A stretch of DNA of 64,000 nucleotides, taken from positions 1 to 64,000 of the forward strand of contig NW_023366863.1 of assembly GCF_902167145.1 (NCBI RefSeq). The letters are read 5' to 3'. The DNA comes from Zea mays (lineage: Eukaryota > Streptophyta > Magnoliopsida > Poales > Poaceae). The notes below the pieces were generated by a model. That model did no database searches. It was not told the DNA's origin and saw nothing but the letters and a program-made list of their open reading frames with translations. Positions 44,540-56,250 of this stretch are shown here, piece after piece. Every line of letters starts with the position of its first letter. Within the stretch, counting starts at the first letter, position 1. The position numbers and the translations under genes were made by a program.

Positions 44540-47500
44540 ATAGATCACATTCTTGGATTTCTGGTGGAGACCATTTCTTGGTCAAAAATCCGTAGGTGTT
44601 AGCCTTCAGTGTCATTGAAAATGGTCGTTCATGGCTATTTTCGACAAAAATTAGGGTTGTGTGTCCATTGATCGTCGACCTGAGGCTCATACACCTCACC
44701 CCACATATGTTTCTTTGCCATAAATCATATTCTTGGATTATTGGTGGAGACCATTTCTTGGTCAAAAATCCGTAGGTGTTAGCCTTCGGTATTATTGAAA
44801 ATGGTCGTTCATGGCTATTTTCGACAAAAATGGGGGTTGTGTGTCCATTGATCATCGACCAGACGCTCATACACCTCACCCCACATATGTTTCCTTGCCA
44901 TAGATCACATTCTTGGATTTCTGGTGGAGACCATTTCTTGGTCTAAAATCCGTAGGTGTTAGCCTCTAGTATTATTGAAAATGGTCGCTCATGGCTATTT
45001 TCAAGGTCGCACATGGCTATTTTCATAAAAAATGGGGGTTGTGTGGCCATTTATCATCGACTAGAGGCTCATAAACCTCACCCCACATATGTTTCCTTGC
45101 CATAGATTACATTCTTGGATTTCTGGTGGAAGCCATTTCTTGGTTAAAAACTCGTACGTGTTAGCCTTCGGTATTATTGAAAATGGTCATTCATGGCTAT
45201 TTTCGGCAAAATGGGGGTTGTGTGGCCATTGATCGTCGACCAGAGGCTCATACACCTCACCCCACATATGTTTCCTTGTCGTAGATCACATTCTTGGATT
45301 TCTGGTGGAGACCATTTCTTGGTCTAAAATCCGTAGGTGTTAGCCTCTAGTATTATTGAAAATGGTCGCTCATGGCTATTTTCAAGGTCGCTCATGGCTA
45401 TTTTCATAAAAAATGGGGGTTGTGTGGCCATTTATCATCGACTAGAGGCTCATAAACCTCACCCCACATATGTTTCCTTGCCATAGATTACATTCTTGGA
45501 TTTCTGGTGGAAGCCATTTCTTGGTTAAAAACTCGTACGTGTTAGCCTTCGGTATTATTGAAAATGGTCATTCATGGCTATTTTCGGCAAAATGGGGGTT
45601 GTGTGGCCATTGATCGTCGACCAGAGGCTCATACACCTCACCCCACAAATGTTTCCTTGTCGTAGATCACATTCTTGGATTTCTGGTGGAGACCATTTCT
45701 TGGTCAAAAATCCGTAGGTGTTAGCCTTCGATATTATTGAAAATGGTCGTTCATGGCTATTTTCGACAAAAATGGGGGTTGTGTGGCCATTGATCATCGA
45801 CCAGAGGCTCATACACCTCACCCCACATATGTTTCCTTGCCATAGATCACATTCTTGGATTTCTGATGGAGACCATTTCTTGGTCAAAAATCCGTAGGTG
45901 TTAGCCTTCGGTATTATTGTAAATGGTCATTCATGGCTATTTTCGACAAAAATGGGGGTTGTGTGGCCATTGATCATCGACCATAGGCTCATACATCTCA
46001 CCCCACATATGTTTCCTTGCCATAGATCACATTCTTGGATTTCTGGTGGAGACCATTTCTTGGTCAAAAATCCGTAGGTCTTAGCCTCTAATATTATTGA
46101 AAATGGTCGCTCATGGCTATTTTCATAAAAAAATGGGGGTTGTGTGGCCATTTATCATCGACTAGAGGCTCATAAATCTCACCCCACATATGTTTCCTTG
46201 CCATAGATCACATTCTTGGATTTTTGGTGGAGACCATTTCTTGGTCAAAAACTCGTACGTGTTAGCCTTCGGTATTATTGAAAATGGTCGTTCATGGCTA
46301 TTTTCGGCAAAATGGGGGTTGTGTGGCCATTGATCATCGACAAGAGGCTCGTACACCTCACCCCACATATGTTTCCTTGCCATAGATTACATTCTTGGAT
46401 TTCTGGTGGAAACCATTGCTTGGTTAAAAACTCGTACGTGTTAGCCTTCGGTATTATTGAAAATGGTCATTCATGGCTATTTTCGACAACAATGTGGGTT
46501 GTGTGGCCATTGATCATCGACCAGAGGCTCATACACCTCACCCCACATATGTTTCCTTGCCATAGATCACATTCTTAGATTTCTGGTGGAGACCATTTCT
46601 TGGTCAAAAATCCGTAGGTCTTAGCCTCTAATATTATTGAAAATGGTCGCTCATGGCTATTTTCATAAAAAATGGGGGTTGTGTGGCCATTTATCATCGA
46701 CTAGAGGCTCATAAATCTCACCCCTCATATGTTTCCTTGCCATAGATCACATTCTTGGATTTTTGGTGGAGACCATTTCTTGGTCAAAAACTCGTACGTG
46801 TTAGCCTTCGGTATTATTGAAAATGGTCATTCATGGCTATTTTCGGCAAAATGGGGGTTCTGTGGCCATTGATCATCGACCAGAGGCTCGTACACCTCAC
46901 CCCACATATGTTTCCTTGCCATAGATCACATTCTTGGATTTCTGGTGGAGACCATTTCTTGGGCAAAAATCCGAATGTGTTAGCCTTTGGTATTTTAGAA
47001 AATGGTCATTCATGGCTATTTTCGACAAAAATGGGGGTTGTGTGGCCATTGATCTTCGACCAGAGGCTCATACACCTCACTACACATATGTTTCCTGGCC
47101 ATAGATCACATTCTTGGATTTATGGTGGAGACCATTTCTTGGTCAAAAATCCGTAGGTGTTAGCCTTCAGTGTCATTGAAAATGGTCGTTCATGGCTATT
47201 TTCGACAAAAAATTAGGGTTGTGTGGCCATTGATCGTCGACCAGAGGCTCATACACCTCACCCCACATATGTTTCCTTGCCATAGATCACATTCTTGGAT
47301 TTCTGGTGGAGACCATTTCTTGGTCAAAAATCCGTAGGTGTTAGCCTTCGGTATTATTGTAAATGGTCATTCATGGGTATTTTCGACAAAAATGGGGGTT
47401 GTGTGGCCATTGATCATCGACCATAGGCTCATACACCTCACCCCACATATGTTTCCTTGCCATAGATCACATTCTTGGATTTCTGGTGGAGACCATTTCT

Positions 47501-48350
47501 TGGTCAAAAATCCGTAGGTCTTAGCCTCTAATATTATTGAAAATGGTCGGTCATGGCTATTTTCATAAAAAAATGGGGGTTGTGTGGCCATTTATCATCG
47601 ACTAGAGGCTCATAAATCTCACCCCACATATGTTTCCTTGCCATAGATCACATTCTTGGATTTTTGGTGGAGACCATTTCTTGGTCAAAAACTCGTACGT
47701 GTTAGCCTTCGGTATTATTGAAAATGGTCGTTCATGGCTATTTTCGGCAAAATGGGGGTTGTGTGGCCATTGATCATCGACCAGAGGCTCGTACACCTCA
47801 CCCCACATATGTTTCCTTGCCATAGATTACATTGTTGGATTTCTGGTGGAAACCATTTCTTGGTTAAAAACTCGTACGTGTTAGCCTTCGGTATTATTGA
47901 AAATGGTCATTCATGGCTATTTTCGGCAAAATGGGGGTTGTGTGGCCATTGATCGTCGACCAGAGGCTCATACACCTCACCCCACATATGTTTCCTTGTC
48001 GTAGATCACATTCTTGTATTTCTGGTGGAGACCATTTCTTGGTCAAAAATCCGTAGGTGTTAGCCTTCGATATTATTGAAAATGGTCGTTCATGGCCATT
48101 TTCGACAAAAATGGGGTTGTGTGGCCATTGATCATCGACCAGAGGCTCATACACCTCACCCCACATATGTTTCCTTGCCATAGATCACATTCTTGGATTT
48201 CTGGTGGAGACCATTTCTTGGTCAAAAATCCGTAGGTGTTAGCCTTCGGTATTATTGTAAATGGTCATTCATGGCTATTTTCGACAACAATGTGGGTTGT
48301 GTGGCCATTGATCATCGACCAGAGGCTCATACACCTCACCCCACATATGT
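44540..48350 (-). repeat. 3.8-kb segmental duplicate carrying empty sites of A and B
   Basis: Positions here equal 23.7-26.3 kb plus 20809-20810, then 33698-34405 plus 13425-13426, then 44006-44530 plus 3820. The copy is therefore continuous across both insertion points: GGTGG at 47124-47128 and ATTAC at 47826-47830 are unoccupied. Shared private variants include CATGGGTATTTTC, GACAACAATGTGGG and GGGTTCTGTGG. Unit size of the duplication is 3820 bp. Confidence 0.88.
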
Positions 48351-49015
48351 TTCCTTGCCATAGATCACATTCTTAGATTTCTGGTGGAGACCATTTCTTG
48401 GTCAAAAATCCGTAGGTCTTAGCCTCTAATATTATTGAAAATGGTTGCTCATGGCTATTTTCATAAAAAATGGGGGTTGTGTGGCCATTTATCATCGACT
48501 AGAGGCTCATAAATCTCACCCCTCATATGTTTCCTTGCCATAGATCACATTCTTGGATTTTTGGTGGAGACCATTTCTTGGTCAAAAACTCGTACGTGTT
48601 AGCCTTCGGTATTATTGAAAATGGTCATTCATGGCTATTTTCGGCAAAATGGGGGTTCTGTGGCCATTGATCATCGACCAGAGGCTCGTACACCTCACCC
48701 CACATATGTTTCCTTGCCATAGATCACATTCTTGGATTTCTGGTGGAGACCATTTCTTGGGCAAAAATCCGAATGTGTTAGCCTTTGGTATTTTTGAAAA
48801 TGGTCATTCATGGCTATTTTCGACAAAAATGGGGGTTGTGTGGCCATTGATCTTCGACCAGAGGCTCATACACCTCACTACACATATGTTTCCTTGCCAT
48901 AGATCACATTCTTGGATTTATGGTGGAGACCATTTCTTGGTCAAAAATCCGTAGGTGTTAGCCTTCAGTGTCATTGAAAATGGTCGTTCATGGCTATTTT
49001 CGACAAAAAATTAGG
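46390..49015 (-). repeat. 1798-bp direct duplication in satellite
   Basis: About 46450-47220 recurs at about 48250-49020, offset 1798 bp. Shared variants: GACAACAATGTGGG, CACCCCTCATATG, GGGTTCTGTGG and GGGCAAAAATCCGAATG. Roughly ten 180-bp units. Confidence 0.8.
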
Positions 49016-50559
49016 GTTGTGTGGCCATTGATCGTCGACCAGAGGCTCATACACCTCACCCCACATATGTTTCCTTGCCATAGATCACATTCTTGGATTT
49101 CTGGTGGAGATCATTTCTTGGTCAAAAATCCGTAGGTGTTAGCCTTCGGTATTATTGAAAATGGTCGTTCATGGCTATTTTCGACAAAAATGGGGGTTGT
49201 GTGGCCATTGATCATCGACCAGACGCTCATACACCTCACCCCACATATGTTTCCTTGCCATAGATCACATTCTTGGATTTCTGGTGGAGACCATTTCTTG
49301 GTCTAAAATCCGTAGGTGTTAGCCTCTAGTATTATTGAAAATGGTCGCTCATGGCTATTTTCAAGGTCGCTCATGGCTATTTTCATAAAAAATGGGGGTT
49401 GTGTGGCCATTTATCATCGACTAGAGGCTCATAAACCTCACCCCACATATGTTTCCTTGCCATAGATCACATTCTTGGATTTCTGGTGGAGACCATTTCT
49501 TGGTTAAAAACTCGTACGTGTTAGCCTTCGGTATTATTGAAAATGGTCGTTCATGGCTATTTTCGGCAAAATGGGGGTTGTGTGGCCATTGATCATCGAC
49601 CAGAGGCTCGTACACCTCACCCCACATATGTTTCCTTGCCATAGATCACATTATTGGATTTCTGGTGGAGACCATTTCTTGGTCAAAAATCCGTACGTAT
49701 TAGCCTTTGGTATTTTTGAAAATGGTCATTCATGGCTATTTTCGACAAAAATGGGGGTTGTGTGGCCATTGATCTTCGACCAGAGGCTCATACACCTCAC
49801 TACACATATGTTTCCTTGCCATAGATCACATTCTTGGATTTATGGTGGAGACCATTTCTTGGTCAAAAATCCGTAGGTGTTAGCCTTCAGTGTCATTGAA
49901 AATGGTCGTTAATGGCTATTTTCGACAAAAATTAGGGTTGTGTGGCCATTGATCGTCGACCAGAGGCTCATACACCTCACCCACATATGTTTCCTTGCCA
50001 TAGATCACATTCTTGGATTTCTGGTGGAGACAATTTCTTGGTCAAAAATCCGTAGGTGTTAGCCTTCGGTATTATTGTAAATGGTCATTCATGGCTATTT
50101 TCGACAAAAATGGGGGTTGTGTGGCCATTGATCATCGACCAGACGCTCATACACCTCACCCCACATATGTTTCCTTGCCATAGATCACATTCTTGGATTT
50201 CTGGTGGAGACCATTTCTTGGTCAAAAACTCGTACGTGTTAGCCTTCGGTATTATTGAAAATGGTCGTTCATGGCTATTTTCGGCAAAATGGGGGTTCTG
50301 TGGCCATTGATCATCGACCAGAGGCTCGTACACCTCACCCCACATATGTTTCCTTTCCATAGATCACATTTTTGGATTTCTGGTGGAGACCATTTCTTGG
50401 TCAAAAATCCGTAGGTGTTAGCCTTCGTTATTATTGAAAATGGTCGTTCATGGCTATTTTCGACAAAAATGGGGGTTGTGTGGCCATTGATCATCGACCA
50501 GAGGCTCATACACCTCACCCCACATATGTTTCCTTGCCATAGATCACATTCTTGGATTT

Positions 50560-50564
50560 CTGGT
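50560..50564. repeat. Target site duplication of element C (left)
   Basis: CTGGT before TGTTGGGCCC; repeated at 60165-60169. Confidence 0.95.
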
Positions 50565-51150
50565 TGTTGGGCCCATGCTTCGTTGCGCCGAAGGTCTTGC
50601 GTGAAGAAGCAGCTTCGGCTGAAATCGTCCCCAGGAAATGGCCGAAGGTTCCTTTTTATAGAGCTTCGGCGTTGCAAACCGACATAAAGATAGAATGACC
50701 TTTTTATCCATAGAGGTCTAAGATAATGTTGTAAACTTTTGTAAAGGGCATAATTGTAATTCGTCACAGGCTGCGTCCTGTGTCTATAAATAGATGAACA
50801 GTACCCCCGTACTGTTCACGCGGACTTGGCATTTGCTTTTGCGTCACGCTTGTACTTTTTACCTTCTCTCAGGACCGAAGGTACATTTGTAATTTGAAAT
50901 CATTTCTATTTTTCCATGTTAATAAAATAGAAATGATTCTATGATGATGCTTATATTATATTTCATGATTTATATGAGTCCTTCGTCATTACTTGTTATG
51001 TTTACGAAGGTATGTCTCTTATGACCTTCGTCCGAAACTCATTATTTCCCGAAGGGACATAATGCTTCGAAGGACGAAGGACTTTAACACTTAACACTTT
51101 TTATGTTGCCTTGTTCTTAACTCTTAGCATTTGAGAACAAGTCCCCAACA
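50565..51150 (+). repeat. Element C 5' LTR (586 bp)
   Basis: TGTTGGGCCC...CCCCAACA. TATA 50784-50793, palindrome 50796-50817. Differs from B by GCGGACTT for GCTGACTT and a few other bases. Confidence 0.95.
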
Positions 51151-51168
51151 TTGGCGCCCACCTCCGGT
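51151..51168 (+). other. Primer binding site of element C
   Basis: TTGGCGCCCACCTCCGGT, identical to B, directly after the 5' LTR. Confidence 0.6.
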
Positions 51169-51194
51169 GAACTCACTTCCACTTTTCTGAGCTG

Positions 51195-54100
51195 ATGGCT
51201 TCGTTCAACAATCAAGCTGGAGTTGCTTCGGACCCGAAGCTGGTGCTCCCGATCACAGGTGGCTCGTCCTCAGAGCCAGCTAACAAGAAGTAGAAGAAGG
51301 AAGCGCAGAGAAGAGTACAGCATGTTGGGGTGCAAGGACCCTTCATCAAATCAAGATGGTCTCACATTCCTATTACCTTCTCTCAAGAGGACCTTCAGCT
51401 CAAAGATTACCCACACAACGATGCCATGGTTATCTCTTGTGTTATCAAAGGATTTCTGGTTCACAATGTCTTGGTCGATACAGGCAGTGCAGCTGACATC
51501 ATATTTGCTAAAGCCTTCAGACAAATGCAAGAGCCAGAAGATAAGATTCATGATGCTACACATCCTCTTTGTGGCTTCGGAGGAAGACAGATTGTAGCAC
51601 TGGGCAAGATCACCATGTCAGTAACCTTCGGATTCATCAACAACACTAGAACTGAGCAAGTTGTGTTTGACATTGTTGACATGGAATATCCTTACAATGC
51701 AATTATTGGTCGTGGTACTCTTAATGCCTTCGAAGCAATCCTTCATCCTGCTTATCTTTGCATGAAGATACCTTCGGACCAAGGGCCTATTGCTATCCAT
51801 GGAAGCCAGGAAGCTGCTAGAAGGGCCGAAGGAAGCTGGACCGACTCCAAGGCAATCCATAATATAGATGGAACTGAAGCTTGTGAACAGTACAAATTCA
51901 GAAGGGAGAAGGCAGCTTCAGCAGATCAGCCGAAGCCCATGCTATTGTGTGAGGACATAGCAGAGCAGAAGGTGCTGTTGGGCTCGCAATTATCTGAAGA
52001 CCAGGAGAAAACCTTGATAAGGTTTTTATTCAACAACAAAGATGTTTTTGCATGGTCGGCTAATGATCTCTGTGGAGTAAATCGGGATGTTATTGAACAT
52101 TCGCTCAATGTTGACCCATCCTTCAGACCCCGAAAGCAGAGGCTTCGGAAAATGTCTGATGACAAGGCCGAAGGGGCTCGCAATGAAGTAAAAAGACTCC
52201 TCAGTGCAGGAGTTATCAGAGAAGTGAAGTATCCAGAGTGGCTAGCTAACACTGTTATGGTGAAGAAGGCCAATGGCAAGTGGAGAATGTGTATCGATTT
52301 CACAGATCTCAACAAGGCTTGTCCGAAGGACGAATTCCCGTTGCCAAGGATAGACTCTCTAGTCGATGCAGCAGCTTCTTCAGAGCTCATGAGTCTCTTG
52401 GACTGTTACTCAGGATATCATCAAATCTGGATGAAAAAGGAAGATGAGCCGAAAACTAGCTTCATAACTCCAAGTGGCACGTATTGCTATCTTCGGATGC
52501 CTGAGGGGCTCAAAAACGCTGGAGGAAGTTTCAGCAGAATGACTGCGAAGGTTCTTCAGTCTCAAATAGGCAGAAATGTGTTGACCTATGTTGATGACAT
52601 TATCGTCAAAAGCACGAAGCAGGAAAATCATATTGTTGATCTGCAGGAGACCTTCGCCAGCTTCAGACAAGCTGGTTTGAAGCTGAATCCAGAGAAATGT
52701 GTCTTCGGAGTAAAGAAGGGTAAATTTCTTGGATGCTTGGTTTCAACAAAGGGAATCGAAGCTAATCCAAATAAAATCGAAGCTATACTTCGAATGGAGC
52801 CACCAACTACAAGAAAAGGGGCCCAAAGATTGACAGGAAGGCTGGCATCTCTCAACAGATTTATATCCAGATCAGCAGAAAGAAACTTACCATTTTTCGA
52901 GGTGCTGAAGTCAGCCGAAGTCTTTCAATGGGGCCCAAGTCAACAAAAAGCCTTCGAAGAGTTGAAGCAATACTTGATAGATCTCACAACATTAACTCCG
53001 CCAACGCCAGGGGCTCCTCTGTTGTTATATGTGGCAGCTTCGCACTCAGCAGTAAGTGCGGCGCTTGTCCAGGAGAAGCTTTATGGCCAGCTCAAGAAGC
53101 AAGTTCCAGTGTATTTTGTATCTGAGGTCCTTAGTGTCTCAAAGAAAAATTATACAGAGCTGGAGAAGGTATTATATGCCGTTTTAATGGCATCCAGGAA
53201 GCTTCGGCATTATTTTCAGGCATACAATATCATTGTTCCTTCTTCGCAGCCGTTGAAGGATATAATGAGAAATAGAGAAGCTACTGGACGGATTGGGAAA
53301 TGGGCTGCAGAGCTCAACGAATTTTACATTGATTATGTGCATAGATCTTCGATCCAGTCTCAAGCATTGGCAGATTTCATTGCCGACTGGACGCCAGGGG
53401 CTCAGGATGAAGAAGCAAATAAAGATGCCGAAGTGTGGACAGTGTTTTGTGATGGCTCTTGGGGAATCTTCGGAGCAGGTGCAGCTGCTGTGTTGGTTTC
53501 ACCATCCAAGGTCAAAACTTGTTATGCAGCAAGACTTGATTTCAGCTGCACGAACAATATTGCTGAGTACGAAGCCCTGCTTCTGGGCCTTCGGAAATTA
53601 AAGGCAATGGGAATCAGAAGGGCAATTCTTAAAACTGATTCCCAGGTGGTTTCGGGTCATGTTGACAAAAGTTGCAAGGCTAAAGATCCGAAGCTTGAAA
53701 AATATCTAGATACGGTCCGAAGGATCGAAGCATCCTTCGAAGGATTCTCTGTCAAGAATATTCCTCGAGGACAAAATGAGCATGCCGATTTGCTAGCTAA
53801 GTCTGCGGCACAGGGGCTGCCGTTACCTTCGGATGTGTTCTTCGAAACAATAAAGGCACCTTCAGTGGAGCTCCTTGAAAGAGCAGTCCTCAACATATCT
53901 CCTGTTTACAGCGAAGATTGGAGAACTGAAATAATCTCTTACCTTCAGGGTAAGTTCCTTTCAGATGACGAAGCTTACAATAAAAGAATAGAGGCAAGAG
54001 CTCGTCCGTATGTCATGATAGAAGGGGAATTATACAAACATGGAGTTTGCGCTCCGCTGCTCAAGTGCTTATCTAGAGCCGAAGGTATAGAGTTGATGAA

Positions 54101-55148
54101 AGAGATACATGCAGGCCTGTGTGGATCCCACATCGGATCCAGGCCATTACTTGGGAAAGTCTTCCGCCAAGGGTTTTATTGGCCGAAGGCAGCTTCGGAT
54201 GCGGCGGAGTTAGTGCAAAAGTGCGAAGGTTGTCAGAAATGTGCAAGAGATCAAAAACAACCTTCGTCTTTGACACAGCTGATACAACCCATCTGGCCAT
54301 TGCAAAGGTGGGGCCTTGACTTGTTGGGTCCATTACCACCGGCTCAAGGGAATCTAAAATATGTTATAGTGGCTGTGGAGTATTTTTCCAAGTGGATTGA
54401 GGCGAAGCCATTGGCCACAATAACTTCGGCCACTGTCCAAAAGTTTTTCTGGCAGAATATTGTCTGTCGCTTCGGGGTACCGAAGGCAATCACTGTAGAT
54501 AATGGAACGCAGTTTGACTCCGAAGCTTTCAGAAATTTCTGTGATCAAATTGGAACGAAGATCCATTTTGCATCAGTCAGGCATCCGGAGTCAAATGGGC
54601 TCGTTGAAAGGGCCAACGGCATTATAATGACAGGAATAATGAAGTTAATCTTCAATCAACCCAGGGGAAAGTGGCCAGATCAGTTAATCAAAGTGGTGTG
54701 GAGCCACAATACAACAACATCAAGGTCTACAGGCTTTACCCCATTCAAATTATTATTCGGTGACGAAGCAATAACTCCGGAGGAAGCAAAAGCTGGATCA
54801 ATAAGAGTAGTAGCTTCGGCAGAATCAGGTCCCGAAGATGCTTGCCTTGTGGAAAAGGATGCTTTAGAAGGGATCAGGCTTCAGGCCGTGGAGAATATCA
54901 ATAAATATCAGGCTGAAACAGTTAAATGGCGAGATAGAAAAGTCCGGCTAAAAAATATTGAGCCGGGACACTTGGTGCTTCGGAGAGTGGCTAACCCAGA
55001 TACAGTGGGTAAGCTACAGTTGAAATGGGAAGGACCATTCTTAGTAGTATCTTCGTCAAGGCCTGGATCGTACAGATTGAAGGACATGGATGGCAACGAA
55101 ATTCCAAGGTCTTGGAATGCGGATGAGCTTCGGCGATACTATGTATAA
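51195..55148 (+). pseudogene. pol: Pol polyprotein of element C, stop at codon 33
   Basis: Same domains as pol of B in the same order. A CAG-to-TAG change at 51291-51293 stops translation from the ATG at 51195 after 32 codons. The remainder is open to 55148; apart from the stop, only one amino-acid difference from B was found. The stop lies ahead of the protease (DTG, codon 95), and an in-frame ATG exists at codon 78, so a shortened product by re-initiation cannot be excluded. Without read-through or re-initiation, C would depend on another element for Pol as well as for Gag. It could still be copied in trans. Confidence 0.88.
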
Positions 55149-55343
55149 CATGATGTAATTTTTTATGTTTTTTCTTTTCTTTTTCATGGCACCCTTTTCC
55201 TTTCCGAAGGGGGAGAAAGGTTTTTAATGGGGCCATCATGTGTAATTTCCTTTTTTAGTCTTATAAGAGCAAAATCCCCCAAAAAATGTAAATGTAACAG
55301 CTGAGAACGCACCATCGAGTGCAGAAACTGAAAAAGAAAAAAG
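55149..55343. other. Non-coding region after pol of C
   Basis: Same as in B except for a T run shorter by three. No gene seen. Confidence 0.5.
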
Positions 55344-55622
55344 AGAAGAAGCTCCAAAGACGTTCCTAAGGGAATGCAGAGCTTATACTGCCTAAGTAAA
55401 AGGCGAAGAAACTCCAAAGACGTTCCTAAGGGAATGCAGAGTTTATACCGTCTAAGTAAAAGACGAAGAAGCTCCAAAGACGTTCCTAAGGGAATGCAGA
55501 GCTTATACCGCCTAAGTAAAAGGCGAAGAAACTCCAAAGACGTTCCTAAGGGAATGCAGAGTTTATACCGTCTAAGTAAAAGACGAGGAAGCTCCAAAGT
55601 CGTTCCTAAGGGAATGCAGAGC
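55344..55622 (+). repeat. 60-bp tandem repeat with covarying hairpin (C)
   Basis: Nearly five copies, with alternating CGTCT/AGACG and CGCCT/AGGCG stems as in B. In the first copy CCGCCT has become CTGCCT, which breaks one base pair. Confidence 0.9.
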
Positions 55623-55759
55623 TGATGTGTGGTTGATTCTAAGGAAATAATGGTTGAGTGTGGCTTCGGTTATATGCTTTGGACATTCATTCGCACATTA
55701 CATCATAGCATTTGCATTCATAAGCATTCATTCATAGCATTTGTGTTCCTAAGTGGTTG
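55623..55759. other. Spacer between the tandem arrays (C)
   Basis: Counterpart of the B spacer at 39469-39602. CATTCAT near-repeats only. Confidence 0.5.
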
Positions 55760-56037
55760 CTTCGGCAAAAGGAAGAAGTGGTCTTTTATGTTTCGGCATG
55801 TACAAAAAAGAAAAAGCTTCGGCAAGAGGAAGAAGCGGTCTTTTATGTTTCGTCATGTACAAAAAAGAAAAAGCTTCGGCAAGAGGAAGAAGCGGTCTTT
55901 TATGTTTCGTCATGTACAAAAAAGAAAAAGCTTCGGCAAGAGGAAGAAGCGGTCTTTTATGTTTCGTCATGTACAAAAAAGAAAAGCTTTGGCAAAAAGA
56001 AGAAATGGTCTTTTATGCTTCGTTGTGTCCGAAAAGA
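55760..56037 (+). repeat. 57-bp tandem repeat (C)
   Basis: Four full copies and one decayed copy. Here three copies carry GTTTCGTCATG and the first GTTTCGGCATG, while in B three carry GTTCCGTTATG. The arrays have been homogenised separately since the two elements split. Confidence 0.9.
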
Positions 56038-56250
56038 AGGGAAGGTGTTTTTTCGCCTTCGGCTCAAAATACTGATTTCGTCCACATCAAAGCGTCTCAA
56101 TAAAAGGGTAAGAATATATTACAAGGTATGAACAAAGTTCCTTGAGAATAGATTAATTGTATTTACAAAAAGTTGTTACAAATTCTCCTGAGTTTTTTCT
56201 AGTCTACTCCTATTAATCTTCGTCAGGTTTCTGCTTCGGCGGCATATCCT
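56038..56250. other. 3' flank of the antisense gene in C
   Basis: Begins with the short direct repeat GGAAGGTGTTTTTTCGCC (to about 56070), then the presumed 3' UTR of the antisense gene, as in B. Confidence 0.45.

Larger units (their letters stand above)
44006..50564 (-). repeat. K180 satellite between elements B and C
   Basis: About 36 units in reverse orientation. 202-bp variants near 45002, 45384 and 49362. The part from about 44540 to 48350 is a second copy of the array that elsewhere was broken by A and B. Ends with the CTGGT duplication of C. No other content. Confidence 0.93.
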
